DNA of 64,000 bases, taken from JAVDCA01 sp035293985 (GTDB lineage: Bacteria; Pseudomonadota; Alphaproteobacteria; Rhizobiales; Xanthobacteraceae). A program made the position numbers and the translations under genes. The stretch spans positions 248,001-312,000 of the forward strand of contig DATGLS010000008.1 in assembly GCA_035293985.1 (NCBI GenBank), given 5' to 3'. Below, one piece after another: positions 8,597-17,464 of the stretch; position 1 is the first letter of the stretch; every line of letters starts with the position of its first letter. The notes beneath the pieces were generated by a model. That model saw only the letters and a list, made by a program, of their open reading frames with translations, searched no databases and was not told the origin of the DNA.

Positions 8597-9352
8597 ATGC
8601 CCAACGCCCACAACAATCACCCGCGCCGCACGCTGCTCCTCACCGGAGCGAGCCGGGGCATCGGGCACGCGACGGTCAAGCGCTTCTCGGCGGCCGGCTG
8701 GCGGGTCATCACCTGCTCGCGCCATGCGTTTCCGGAAAACTGCCCGTGGGAGATGGGGCCAGAGGACCATATCCAGGTCGATCTCGCCGATCCGGCATCG
8801 ACCCAGGATGCGATTACCGAAATCAAGAAGCGGCTCGAGACCGGGGAACTGCACGCCCTCGTCAACAACGCCGCGATCTCGCCGAAGGCCGAGAGCGGCA
8901 GTCGGCTCGGCAGCATCATCACCACGCTCGACACGTGGGAGCACGTCTTCCACGTCAACTTCTTCGCGCCGATCATGTTGGCGCGGGGCTTGATCGAGCA
9001 GCTCAAGGCCGCCAAGGGCTCGGTCGTCAACGTGACGTCGATTGCCGGCTCGCGCGTGCACCCGTTCGCGGGCGCGGCCTATGCGACCTCGAAGGCCGCG
9101 CTCGCGTCGCTCACCCGCGAGATGGCATTCGACTTCGGGCCGCTCGGCGTGCGCGTCAACGCAATCGCACCGGGCGAGATCGATACCTCGATCCTCTCGC
9201 CCGGCACCGACGAGATCGTGGCCCACCAGATCCCAATGCACCGTCTCGGCACCCCCGACGAGGTCGCCAAGATCATCTATGTGCTGTGCACAGAGACATC
9301 GTCCTACGTGAATGGCGCCGAGATTCACATCAACGGCGGCCAGCACGTTTAA
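8597..9352 (+). CDS. SDR family oxidoreductase
   Basis: This 251-residue protein is a classical short-chain dehydrogenase/reductase. It has the TGASRGIG cofactor-binding loop at residues 14-21, an NNAAIS structural motif near residue 90, and the catalytic Ser (NVTSIAGS) and YATSK pair with Tyr and Lys around residue 160. The MAFDFGPLGVRVNAIAPGEI segment and the C-terminal YVNGAEIHINGG are also standard. The acidic ENCPWEMGPEDHIQVDL region after strand 2 gives no clear cofactor preference. Substrate unknown. It follows pdxH closely on the same strand, which suggests a transcriptional unit but no obvious metabolic link. Confidence 0.92.
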   Translation: MPNAHNNHPRRTLLLTGASRGIGHATVKRFSAAGWRVITCSRHAFPENCPWEMGPEDHIQVDLADPASTQDAITEIKKRLETGELHALVNNAAISPKAESGSRLGSIITTLDTWEHVFHVNFFAPIMLARGLIEQLKAAKGSVVNVTSIAGSRVHPFAGAAYATSKAALASLTREMAFDFGPLGVRVNAIAPGEIDTSILSPGTDEIVAHQIPMHRLGTPDEVAKIIYVLCTETSSYVNGAEIHINGGQHV

Positions 9353-9443
9353 CAGGGATCGGCGTTCAGAAATCAGGGATCAGCGACAGATATCACGGAT
9401 CAGGTCTGAGCCGATTTCTGATCCCTGATCGCCTGATCCCTGA
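9353..9443. repeat. Cluster of 12-base ATCAGGGATCAG units
   Basis: The gap between the convergent SDR gene and the small gene on the other strand is filled by about five copies of a 12-base unit. ATCAGGGATCAG at 9372-9383 is the perfect reverse complement of CTGATCCCTGAT at 9418-9429. Imperfect copies lie at 9354-9364, 9392-9403 and 9433-9443. The inverted pair could form a hairpin acting as a bidirectional terminator, and the extra copies look like slippage or repeat expansion. Confidence 0.75.
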
Positions 9444-9447
9444 AAAC

Positions 9448-9630
9448 TCAGGCCGCCGATTCGGTCTCGAGCTGGTCCTCGTCGCGCGTTTGGGTGTTCT
9501 TGGTCTCGCCCTGGTAGCGCACCGCGGCCGCCACGGCCGAGATTCCGATCTTGTGGTAGCGCCGATCGAGTTCCTCACGTTCCTTCGCGGGGCTTATGTA
9601 ACCCTCTGCCAGGAAAGTACGTTTCCTCAC
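9448..9630 (-). CDS. Small conserved-type hypothetical protein (60 aa)
   Basis: A 60-residue basic then acidic protein beginning VRKRTFLAEGYISPAKERE. I chose GTG at 9630 because GGAGGA stands about five bases upstream at a normal ribosome-binding distance; the longer frame from TTG at 9648 would start upstream of that site. Codon use and the single clear Shine-Dalgarno sequence support a real gene. The middle holds a weak hydrophobic segment (KIGISAVAAAVRYQG), too short for a membrane helix. I do not recognise the family; similar short proteins are frequent in rhizobia. Confidence 0.6.
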   Translation of the reverse strand: MRKRTFLAEGYISPAKEREELDRRYHKIGISAVAAAVRYQGETKNTQTRDEDQLETESAA

Positions 9631-10027
9631 CGTTTCCTCCGTCTTCAATGTCCCGTTCCGCCGTCAATGTCGGCTCCGACATCGGCGGAAATGGGCAGAA
9701 AAAAGTACCATTAGGCGGCATTTCGGCAGGCCTGACGAAAGCCCCGACGACCGGCTCGCGAGGGCCGCGACATTGGCGGCGGATGGTAAATGGATCATTA
9801 ACGTTCAGCGCGCAGAATGCGTTTTGCGCCGCCGAAGTGGCGGGTACGATTATGCCGAGATTTCCGTGGCTTACGATGGGAACTGAGGCATTCCTGCAAC
9901 ACGTTGTTGCCGTCGAACAATGTGGGCGCTGCAGTATCTGGAACGGCGGGGCGCTTTCGGGTTAGAAACAAATCGGGAGCTGGGACTTGGGGCGCTGCCA
10001 CTTGCTTTCGTAGCACAAGGTGAAGCG
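9631..10027. other. Intergenic region upstream of the L,D-transpeptidase gene
   Basis: These 397 bases hold no gene I can support. An open frame on the plus strand from 9648 to 9965 has no ribosome-binding site and an unlikely composition. The region is less GC-rich than its surroundings around 9700-9900 and probably contains divergent promoters for the small gene to the left and the transpeptidase gene to the right. A near match to an EcfG promoter at 9879 has the wrong spacing. Confidence 0.5.
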
Positions 10028-10696
10028 ATGAAGTTTGCGACTGGATTTGCGCTTGTTGCGTTGGGACTGCTGCTCGGCGGGTGCATGGAGTCGACGCTTG
10101 CGCCGGTCGATGAGAGCCACTTCTCGCAGAAGGACAAGGATTTGCTCGCCCACGCGCCGTACGCGCAGGCGCAAATCCCCGAGCCGTATCGGCGCCACAT
10201 CGTCGACTTTCACCGCAAGGAAGCGCCCGGCACCATCGTGGTCGATACCGACGCGCGCTTCCTCTATCTCGTGCAGCCCGGCGGCAAGGCGATCCGCTAC
10301 GGCATCACGGTTGGCGAAGAGGCGCTTGCCTGGTCGGGCGTTGCCAAGGTCGGCAACATGACCGAGTGGCCGTCCTGGACGCCGACCGCCGGCGAGCATG
10401 AGCGGCTCGGCAACATCCCGAGCTTCGTGAGCGGCGGGCCGCACAACCCGATGGGCGCGCGCGCGCTCTACCTCTATGCCAACGGCAAGGACACGCTCTT
10501 TCGCATCCACGGTACCAACCAGCCGGAATATATCGGCTCGGCGATCTCGTCCGGCTGCATCCGCCTCACCAACGAGGACGTGATCGACCTCTACAATCGG
10601 GTGAAGGTCGGCACACCCGTGGTGGTGATCGCGCCCGGCCAGGGCGACTCGCCGATGAACCCGCGCGTTGCCTTCTCGGGCGGCCGCGACAGCTGA
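10028..10696 (+). CDS. L,D-transpeptidase (YkuD domain) lipoprotein
   Basis: A 222-residue periplasmic enzyme predicted to cross-link peptidoglycan through meso-diaminopimelate or attach proteins to it. The signal sequence ends in the lipobox LLLGGC, so Cys19 is probably lipidated. The YkuD catalytic motif reads FRIHGTNQPEYIGSAISSGC and continues IRL, with the catalytic Cys near residue 178 and the conserved His upstream. The preceding TRFLYLVQPGGKA-like segment (VVDTDARFLYLVQ) and KVGNMTEWPSWTPT are typical of rhizobial paralogues. ATG at 10028 is the natural start of the signal peptide. A strong terminator follows. Confidence 0.95.
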   Translation: MKFATGFALVALGLLLGGCMESTLAPVDESHFSQKDKDLLAHAPYAQAQIPEPYRRHIVDFHRKEAPGTIVVDTDARFLYLVQPGGKAIRYGITVGEEALAWSGVAKVGNMTEWPSWTPTAGEHERLGNIPSFVSGGPHNPMGARALYLYANGKDTLFRIHGTNQPEYIGSAISSGCIRLTNEDVIDLYNRVKVGTPVVVIAPGQGDSPMNPRVAFSGGRDS

Positions 10697-10720
10697 CTGA
10701 TCGCATCGCTCGACTTGAGG

Positions 10721-10748
10721 ACGGCGCCGCCTCGTGCGGCGCCGTTTC
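10721..10748 (+). terminator. Intrinsic terminator after the L,D-transpeptidase gene
   Basis: A perfect 10-base-pair stem, ACGGCGCCGC at 10721-10730 and GCGGCGCCGT at 10736-10745, with loop CTCGT, lies 25 bases after the stop codon and is followed by TTCCATTT. The U tract is short and interrupted, but stem strength and position make termination very likely. It also sits just past the 3' end of the convergent metallophosphoesterase gene. Confidence 0.8.
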
Positions 10749-10771
10749 CATTTCGGCGATCGTGGCGCGGT

Positions 10772-11695
10772 TCAGCCAAGCTCGATGTGAACGATTTCCG
10801 GGGGCACGCCGATGCGCACCGGGACGCCGCTCACGCCGAGGCCGCCGGACACGATCATGTGCCGGCCGCGCTCGACGATGTGGCCGTAGGCGAAGCGGGC
10901 GCCATACTTCGACGGCACGAAGCGCGGCCACACGAAAGGCACGCGGATCTGGCCCCCATGCGTGTGGCCCGCGAGCGTGAGCGACACGCGCTCCGGCACC
11001 CGCGTGAAGATGTCCGGCTCATGCACCATCAGGATCACCGGATCGTCGGTGTCGACCTGATGCAGCGTGCCGTCGAGATCGTCGACGCCCTTGAAGCGGT
11101 GATGTCCGAGCGGATGGGCGAGCTGATCGCCGAGGCCCGCCAGCCAGAAACGCTGCCCCGGCTCGCCGAGCAGCACCGCGCGGTTCTCCAGCGTCGGGAT
11201 GCCGACGCTGGCGAGGCCGGCGCGCACGCCCTTGATGTCGAACCACCAGTCGTGGTTGCCGAAGATCGCCCAGGTGCCGAGCCGGCCCTTGAGGCGGGCG
11301 AGCGACGCCGCCCAGACGGACGGCGGCACGTGCTCGGTGACGAAACGGTGAGTGGCGAAATAGTCGCCGAGCAGCAGGACGACATCGGACTGCTCGACCG
11401 CCGCGACATCGACCACGTGCTCGATATGGTCGGCCGTCATGTTCGGGCCGCCGGCGTGCAGGTCGGCGATCACCGTGAGGCTGAGCTTCCGGCCGGCCGG
11501 CCAACGCGGGGGCTTCAGCCGATAGCGCGTGACCGAGATGCTTTCCGGCTCGATGCCGATGCCGTACGCCGCCGTCGCAATGCCGGCCATTCCGGCGGCG
11601 CCGAAGCCGGTCATCAGCGCGCGGCGGGTCAAGGCCGGCCGCAGCAGCGGCCGACGCGACGCGGGAGTGACAAGAGTCGATGGGACGCGAAACAT
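10772..11695 (-). CDS. Metallophosphoesterase with Tat-like signal
   Basis: This 307-residue protein has the calcineurin-like phosphoesterase motifs in order: ADLHAGG (DxH), LLGDYFA (GDx), FGNHDWW (GNHD) and LAGHTHGGQ (GHTH), which ligate two metal ions. The N terminus carries TRRALMTGFGAAGMAG, a twin-arginine signal, so it is probably exported folded; YkuE-type members act on envelope phospholipids such as UDP-diacylglucosamine-like substrates. I start at ATG 11695; a longer frame from 11737 would put 14 extra residues ahead. It is convergent with the L,D-transpeptidase gene. Substrate not determined. Confidence 0.92.
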   Translation of the reverse strand: MFRVPSTLVTPASRRPLLRPALTRRALMTGFGAAGMAGIATAAYGIGIEPESISVTRYRLKPPRWPAGRKLSLTVIADLHAGGPNMTADHIEHVVDVAAVEQSDVVLLLGDYFATHRFVTEHVPPSVWAASLARLKGRLGTWAIFGNHDWWFDIKGVRAGLASVGIPTLENRAVLLGEPGQRFWLAGLGDQLAHPLGHHRFKGVDDLDGTLHQVDTDDPVILMVHEPDIFTRVPERVSLTLAGHTHGGQIRVPFVWPRFVPSKYGARFAYGHIVERGRHMIVSGGLGVSGVPVRIGVPPEIVHIELG

Positions 11696-11828
11696 CGTAA
11701 ATGTGTTAACCGGTCGCCCCCGAACGCGTGCGCGCACCTTCGCCGAGATCAGTGGCGAAAGTTAGAGCATCATCGCAACGTGGTTACCGGCAGTCGGAAA
11801 AGAAGACCTTAAGTGAACACTACGACCT

Positions 11829-13217
11829 TCAGCTCGCGAACAGGTTCTCGCGCTTCACCCAGTCGAGCGTGCGGTCGAGTGCCCGCGTCAGCCGCACGAA
11901 CAGCTCGTCGATCTCGTCGGCCTTGATGATCAGCGGCGGACAGGCGGTGACCGTGTCGCCGATCACGCCGCGCACGATCAGCCCTTCCTCCTCGGCAAAA
12001 CGCACGCAGCGCGCCGCGACGCCGAGCTTGGGATCGAATGAGCGCTTGCTCGCCTTGTCGGCGACCAGCTCGAGGCCGCCCATCAGTCCCATGCCGCGCG
12101 CCTCGCCGACCAGCGGATGGTCGCCGAGCTTGCGGAGACGCTGCTGGAACTGGGGCATGCGCGCTGCCGCCGTGGCGAAGATCTTGTCGCGCGCATAGAT
12201 CTCGAGCGTCTTGACCGCGACCGCCGCGGCAACCGGATGACCCGAATAGGTGAAGCCGTGGTTGAAGCCGCCGAGCTTGCGGCTTTCGGTCAGCAGCGCC
12301 TGGTACATGATCTCCGGCACCATGACGCCGGCGATCGGCAGATAGGCGGACGAGAGCGCCTTGGCGACCGATATCCCGTGCGGCCGGAAGCCGAGCGCCT
12401 CGCAGCCGAAATTGCGTCCGAGCCGGCCGAACCCGCAGATCACCTCGTCGGAGATCATGTAGATGTCGTGCGCCGCGCAGACGCGGCCGATCTTCTCGAA
12501 ATAGGTCTTCGGCGGAACGATCACGCCGCCCGCGCCCATCACGGGCTCGGCGACGAAAGCCGCGACCGTGTCGGGCCCCTCACGCTGGATCATCTCCTCG
12601 AGCTCGGCCGCGAGCCGCGTCGCGTACTCCTCCTCGCTCTCGCCGTCTCTGGCGCCGCGATAGTGGTGCGGGCAGCTCGCATGCAGAAAGCCGGGCAGCG
12701 GCAGATCGAAGTCGGCGTGATTGTGCGGCAGGCCGGTGAGCGAGGCGGCGCCCATCGTGAGGCCGTGAAAGCCCTTGAGACGGCCGATGATCTTCTTCTT
12801 CTGCGGCCGGCCGAGCGCGTTGTTCATGTAGCGCACGAGCTTGATCTGGCTGTCGTTCGCCTCCGAGCCGGAGTTGCAGAAGAACACCTTGGAGATCGGC
12901 ACCGGCGCCATCTCCTTGAGCTTCTCGGCGAGCTCGATCGCCGGATCGTGGCTCTTGCCGTTGTAGAGATGCGCGAAACCGAGGCGCTTCATCTGCGCGG
13001 CCGCAGTGTCGGCGAGCTCCTCATTGCCGTAGCCAAGCGCCGTGCACCACAGGCCCGCCATGCCCTCGAGGTAGGCCTTGCCGTCGCTGTCGTAGACGAA
13101 CACGCCCTTGCCGTGCTCGAGCACGATCGGGCCAGTCTCGCGCAGCTGCGCCAGGTTGGTGTTCGGATGTGCGAGCGTCTCGATGTCGCGAATGGCGAGA
13201 TTGCTGAGGGGGGTCAT
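11829..13217 (-). CDS. Class III aminotransferase (omega-aminotransferase type)
   Basis: A 462-residue PLP-dependent enzyme. The PLP-contact motif is SGSEANDSQIKLVRY near residue 115, the acidic PLP residue is in YMISDEVICGFGRLG near residue 255, and the Schiff-base lysine is in HGISVAKALSSAYLPI near residue 285. The pattern FHGLTMGAASLTGLP and the order of motifs fit the pyruvate-accepting omega-aminotransferase group that acts on beta-alanine, 4-aminobutyrate, polyamines or similar amines. ATG at 13217 starts right where family members begin. It is a single gene with its own gap on each side. Confidence 0.93.
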   Translation of the reverse strand: MTPLSNLAIRDIETLAHPNTNLAQLRETGPIVLEHGKGVFVYDSDGKAYLEGMAGLWCTALGYGNEELADTAAAQMKRLGFAHLYNGKSHDPAIELAEKLKEMAPVPISKVFFCNSGSEANDSQIKLVRYMNNALGRPQKKKIIGRLKGFHGLTMGAASLTGLPHNHADFDLPLPGFLHASCPHHYRGARDGESEEEYATRLAAELEEMIQREGPDTVAAFVAEPVMGAGGVIVPPKTYFEKIGRVCAAHDIYMISDEVICGFGRLGRNFGCEALGFRPHGISVAKALSSAYLPIAGVMVPEIMYQALLTESRKLGGFNHGFTYSGHPVAAAVAVKTLEIYARDKIFATAAARMPQFQQRLRKLGDHPLVGEARGMGLMGGLELVADKASKRSFDPKLGVAARCVRFAEEEGLIVRGVIGDTVTACPPLIIKADEIDELFVRLTRALDRTLDWVKRENLFAS

Positions 13218-13281
13218 GGCGCCGGGGTCCGAGGGGAAGGATTTGCGTATTGTGGCCGCTTCGATGCAGCGGCGTCAAAGC

Positions 13282-14022
13282 CTAATGGCCCGCGAGGCTG
13301 AAGGGTGGGCGCGGCCGCGGTAAAGGTACGTTGACGACCGGCGCAGGCGGGGCAGGCTCGCGGATCTCCCAATGGCAGATGCGATAGCCGCCGTGCCGCT
13401 CGGCAAGATCCACGTGGATGTGCTCCTCGTGATATCCGTCGGAGCCCGGGCCGAGCACCGTCGCGAACCGCTCACAGGCGCTGGCGCGCATGCGCTCGCG
13501 GAAGTCGCGCGACACCGCCACGTCCGTGGGATGAATGGTCCTGCCGTCGGCGAGCGTGAGCGAACGTAGGTCGAGCGCATTGGCCCTGCCGTGCTCGCTC
13601 AGCTTGGCGCCGGTTACGCGATTCATGCCGCGGCAGTCATACGAGTCGTAGTTCTCGATCGCCTTCATAGGGGCGCCCATTTCGGCGGCTTGCGGGCCGA
13701 GATCGGCCCGCACCCAGTCCGCGACCGCACCCGCCATGGTGCAGCGGAGCGTCGGCGGAGGCTGCAGCGCGACATGGGTCTTGTCCGGCATGATCACCGC
13801 ATCGAGCCGCACCACGTCGGGCGCGCCGCAGCCGCCCGGGCCGACCAGCGGCGGCAGCGGCTCGAAGACCGCCCGGCTCGCGAGCTCCGCCTGGCACGCG
13901 GAGGGCTCTGGGGCCGCGGCCGGTCCGAGCCCCGGGGGCCGCGGACGCGGCAAGGGGACCTGTTGCGCCGACGCGAGCGCCATCGCGGCCAAAACAGCGG
14001 CAATTATCGGGTAGACACGCAT
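13282..14022 (-). CDS. Extensin-like C-terminal domain protein
   Basis: A 246-residue exported protein: a signal peptide at residues 1-20 (VYPIIAAVLAAMALASA), a Pro/Arg-rich linker (VPLPRPRPPG), then the extensin-like C-terminal domain. Typical features are the paired Cys residues (ACQAEL, GGCGAPDVV, LRCTMAG, DSYDCRGMNR, ACERF, RICHW), the LSEHGRANALDLRSL segment and the YHEEHIHVDLAE motif with metal-binding-like His and Asp. These families probably act in the cell wall, and the HG..D and HIHVD elements recall LAS peptidases. ATG at 14022 is preferred over GTG at 14025. The same Pro/Arg motif recurs at the C terminus (PLPRPRPP). Confidence 0.9.
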   Translation of the reverse strand: MRVYPIIAAVLAAMALASAQQVPLPRPRPPGLGPAAAPEPSACQAELASRAVFEPLPPLVGPGGCGAPDVVRLDAVIMPDKTHVALQPPPTLRCTMAGAVADWVRADLGPQAAEMGAPMKAIENYDSYDCRGMNRVTGAKLSEHGRANALDLRSLTLADGRTIHPTDVAVSRDFRERMRASACERFATVLGPGSDGYHEEHIHVDLAERHGGYRICHWEIREPAPPAPVVNVPLPRPRPPFSLAGH

Positions 14023-14172
14023 CACATCGTCACGGGTCGTTCACGATTGCGGTTTTCTGCGGGCGCCCAAGCCGATCCTGAAGGCGAGCCCGAGGCCGAC
14101 CCGGCAGCCAATTCCGGAAGTCAATTCTAGAGAGCCAATTCCGGCCAGTCCCAACCATGTTAGCGTGTGCAG

Positions 14173-15297
14173 ATGGCAATTGATGTTGCGGTCATCGGGC
14201 TCGGCGTGATGGGCGGCGCCGCGCTCCTCAACCTCGCCCGGCGCGGCCGACGCGTCGTCGGCTTCGAGCAATTTGCGCCGGGCCACGATCGCGGCTCGTC
14301 GCATGGCGAGACCCGGATCATCCGGCTCGGATATTTCGAGCATCCGTCTTACGTTCCGCTGGTGCGCGCGGCCCTCCCGCTGTGGCGCGCACTCGAGCGG
14401 GACAGCGGCCAACCGCTGCTGCACGTCACCGGCATCGTCGAGATCGGCGCGCCGGACGGCACGCTGGTCGCCGGCACGCTGCAATCGTCACGGACGCATG
14501 GCCTCGCCCACGAGGTGCTCGAAGCCGGCGACGTCATGCGCCGATTTCCGGCCTTCCGTCTGCCGCCGCATTTCGTCGGCGTGTTTCAGCCCGAGGCGGG
14601 CATTCTCACGGCCGAGCTCGCCGTGCAGGCCCAGATCGCGCTCGCCCGCGGGGCCGGCGCGGAAGTGCGGGCGAACGAGCGGGTCCAGGCGATCGAGCCG
14701 ATATCGGGCGGCGTGCGCATCATCACCGAGCACGGCACCGTCGATGCCGGCCAAGCGATCGTCGCGGCAGGCGCATGGCTGCCGCGGCTCCTACCCGGCC
14801 TTCCGGTGCCGCTGCGCCCGACACGCCAGGTGATCGGCTGGTTCGAGCCTTCCGCGCCTAAGCTCTTCGCGCGCGATTGCTGTCCGATCTTCATGATCGA
14901 GACGGCGGATGGCATGTTCTACGGCTTTCCGGCTGGCACAAAGCCGGGCATCAAGTTCGCCAAGCATCACCATGCCGACGAAGCCATCGATCCGGCAATA
15001 CCGACCCGGCCCATCGACGACCGGGACGAGGCGCTGCTGCGCGAGGCTCTCGCGGCCTACGTGCCCTCGCTCAACGGCAAGCTCCTCTCCGCGCAGACCT
15101 GCCGCTACACCATGGCGCCGAACGGCGATTTCGTCATCGACAGGCTCCCGGGCGCACCTTCGATCATCGTCGCCTCGCCCTGCTCCGGTCACGGCTTCAA
15201 GTTCGCGCCGGTCGTGGGCGAAGTCCTCGCCGACCTCGCGACGGCCGGGACGACCGGCCGCGACATTACGCGGTTTCGTCTAAGCCGGGTCGGTTGA
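14173..15297 (+). CDS. solA: FAD-dependent N-methyltryptophan/sarcosine oxidase-type enzyme
   Basis: The 374-residue protein is a monomeric sarcosine oxidase/N-methyl-L-tryptophan oxidase family flavoenzyme. The dinucleotide fold reads VIGLGVMGGAALLNLARRG at residues 6-24, followed by GFEQFAPGHDRGSSHGETRIIR, the hallmark of this group. The C-terminal flavin-linkage segment ACSGHGFKFAPVVGE occurs as ASPCSGHGFKFAPVVGE, with the Cys that carries covalent FAD. It oxidises N-methyl amino acids to aldehyde, amine and H2O2. ATG at 14173 fits the family start; GTG at 14167 adds two residues. The gene symbol rests on family resemblance, and the true substrate may differ. Confidence 0.88.
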   Translation: MAIDVAVIGLGVMGGAALLNLARRGRRVVGFEQFAPGHDRGSSHGETRIIRLGYFEHPSYVPLVRAALPLWRALERDSGQPLLHVTGIVEIGAPDGTLVAGTLQSSRTHGLAHEVLEAGDVMRRFPAFRLPPHFVGVFQPEAGILTAELAVQAQIALARGAGAEVRANERVQAIEPISGGVRIITEHGTVDAGQAIVAAGAWLPRLLPGLPVPLRPTRQVIGWFEPSAPKLFARDCCPIFMIETADGMFYGFPAGTKPGIKFAKHHHADEAIDPAIPTRPIDDRDEALLREALAAYVPSLNGKLLSAQTCRYTMAPNGDFVIDRLPGAPSIIVASPCSGHGFKFAPVVGEVLADLATAGTTGRDITRFRLSRVG

Positions 15298-15425
15298 ACC
15301 CCGACGCCGCGTCGATCCGTACCTGTCGAAACGGTTGCGCGGCGCGGGCGGCGCGCTAACCTTGGGCGTTGAATCTTGGGTTTGGCACCAGCCCGGCACA
15401 ACAAGGGCGGCCACGGAGGAACCTG

Positions 15426-17060
15426 ATGCTCGGCCAGATGCAGGATTGGCCCCTGCTCATCCATCGCATCATCGATCACGCGGCGACCTACCACGGCGGC
15501 CGGCGCGTCATTTCGCGCTCGATCGAGGGGCCGATCCACACCACCACCTACGCGGATGTCCGGCTCCGTGCCAAGAAAGTCGCGCAGCGTCTCGCCCGCG
15601 ACGGCATCAAGCCCGGCGACCGGGTCGCGACCTTCGCCTGGAACACCTGGCGCCATCTCGAGTCGTGGTATGGCATCGTCGGCGCCGGCGCGGTCTATCA
15701 CACGGTCAATCCGCGGCTGTTTCCCGATCAGATCGCCTGGATCGTCAACCACGCGGAAGACCGCGTGCTGATGACCGATTTCACCTTCATGCCGCTGCTG
15801 GAAAAGATCGCCGACAAGCTGCCGACGATCGAGCGTTACGTCGTCTACACCGACGCGGCACACATGCCGGCGACCACGCTGAAGAATGCCGTATCCTACG
15901 AGGAGTGGCTGGCCGAAGCGGACGGCGACTTCGCCTGGGTCGAGCTCGACGAGAACTCCGCCGCCGGCATGTGCTACACGTCGGGCACCACCGGGAACCC
16001 GAAGGGCGTCGTCTACTCGCACCGCTCCAACGTGCTGCATGCGCTCGCGCATTCCGGCGCCGTGTTCACGATGTCGTCGCGTGACGTGATCATGCCGGTG
16101 GTGCCGCTGTTTCACGCCAACAGCTGGTCGCTCGCATTTTCATGCCCGCTCGCCGGCGCGAGCCTGGTGCTGCCCGGCATGAAGCTCGACGGCGCCTCGG
16201 TCTACGAGCTGCTCGACACCTACAAAGTCACCTGCACGGCCGCCGTGCCGACCGTCTGGCTAATGCTGCTGCAATACCTCGAGAAGACCGGTGGCAAGCT
16301 CCCCTATCTCAAGCGCGTCGTCATCGGCGGATCGGCCTGCCCGCGCGCCATGACCAAGACCTTCCAGGACGATTATGGCGTCGAGGTGATCCACGCCTGG
16401 GGCATGACCGAGATGAGCCCGCTGGGCAGCGCCTGCACGCTGATCCCGGAGTATGCGGACCTCACCGGCGAGGCCCGCCTCGACATCCAGCAGAAGCAGG
16501 GACAGCCGCCCTTCACGATCGAGATGAAGATCACCGACGATGAAGGCCGAGAGCTGCCGTGGGACGGCAAGACTTTTGGCCGCCTGAAGGTGCGCGGGCC
16601 GGCGGTGGCGAAGGCGTATTTCAAGGGCGAAGGCGGCAACATCCTCGACCAGGACGGCTTCTTCGATACCGGCGATGTCGCCACCATGGATCCGCACGGC
16701 TACATGCAGATCACCGACCGCGCCAAGGACGTGATCAAATCCGGCGGCGAGTGGATATCGTCGATCGATCTGGAAAACCTCGCAGTCGGCCATCCAGCAG
16801 TAGCCGAGGCGGCGGTCATCGGGGTGCGCCATCCCAAATGGGACGAAAGGCCGCTGCTGGTCATCATGCTCAAAGCCGGGCAGAAGGCCACACGCGACGA
16901 CATTCTCGCCTTCATGAAGGGCAAGATCGCCAATTGGTGGATGCCGGACGACGTGGTGTTCGTCGACGAGATACCCCATACCGCGACCGGCAAGATCCAG
17001 AAGACGGCATTGCGCGAGCGCATGAAGGACTACGCATTCCCGACGTCCCTTGCGTCCTAG
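15426..17060 (+). CDS. AMP-dependent acyl-CoA ligase
   Basis: A 544-residue acyl-CoA synthetase of the ANL superfamily. The ATP-binding P-loop reads CYTSGTTGNPKGVVYSH near residue 183, the adenine motif HAWGMTEMSP is near residue 325, the ribose Asp lies in DGFFDTGDVATMDPHGYMQITDRAKDVIKSGGEWIS, and the C-terminal lysine is in PHTATGKIQKTALRE. The overall pattern, including ALAFS and PMFHANSW-like segments, fits medium- or long-chain fatty acyl-CoA ligases. GGAGGAACCTG directly precedes ATG at 15426 and decides this start over TTG at 15369. It activates a carboxylic acid for beta-oxidation; substrate uncertain. Confidence 0.93.
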   Translation: MLGQMQDWPLLIHRIIDHAATYHGGRRVISRSIEGPIHTTTYADVRLRAKKVAQRLARDGIKPGDRVATFAWNTWRHLESWYGIVGAGAVYHTVNPRLFPDQIAWIVNHAEDRVLMTDFTFMPLLEKIADKLPTIERYVVYTDAAHMPATTLKNAVSYEEWLAEADGDFAWVELDENSAAGMCYTSGTTGNPKGVVYSHRSNVLHALAHSGAVFTMSSRDVIMPVVPLFHANSWSLAFSCPLAGASLVLPGMKLDGASVYELLDTYKVTCTAAVPTVWLMLLQYLEKTGGKLPYLKRVVIGGSACPRAMTKTFQDDYGVEVIHAWGMTEMSPLGSACTLIPEYADLTGEARLDIQQKQGQPPFTIEMKITDDEGRELPWDGKTFGRLKVRGPAVAKAYFKGEGGNILDQDGFFDTGDVATMDPHGYMQITDRAKDVIKSGGEWISSIDLENLAVGHPAVAEAAVIGVRHPKWDERPLLVIMLKAGQKATRDDILAFMKGKIANWWMPDDVVFVDEIPHTATGKIQKTALRERMKDYAFPTSLAS

Positions 17061-17464
17061 TGGCTGCTGATCCGCGGACACCGGAGTGCATTGTTTGTGA
17101 GGCGGTATTCGGGCTGCCTCCATCCCAATCCCGCTGGCGATCGATCGTTGGATCATCTATCAGATCACCATCCAGCTGCGGTTCGAAGCCGAGCAGGAAA
17201 ACCCGGCGGCAGCCGCTCCACCCGAAGGGTGCCAGGGTATTTGATTTGCCATGATCCGCGAGTACTCCTTCGAACCGGCATGACGACCTCCGGCAGAGCA
17301 TTCTTTTTCGACGGCGTGACCTGTTACCGCCGAGTACCGAGCCTCGAGGTCACGGCCGCGCACGTACGGATCCGCTCGCGCGCCAGCGGCTTGCCGGCCG
17401 AATGGGCCGCGCTCGCGCGCATCCGTGGCCCAGCTCTGCCGATCGATTCGCGACCAACGTAGCC
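17061..17464. other. Intergenic region without a recognised gene
   Basis: In these 404 bases I find no gene with a credible start, ribosome-binding site or family match. Short frames on both strands have the composition of chance high-GC frames. No repeat or terminator stands out. The right end probably carries the promoter of the DUF1499 gene. Confidence 0.5.

Noticed and set aside
9879..9905. GGAAC-N18-CGTT upstream of the L,D-transpeptidase gene, looking like an EcfG promoter
   Set aside because: The spacer is 18 bases, one more than the accepted 16-17, and a second near match at 9939 is short. Not counted as a promoter.
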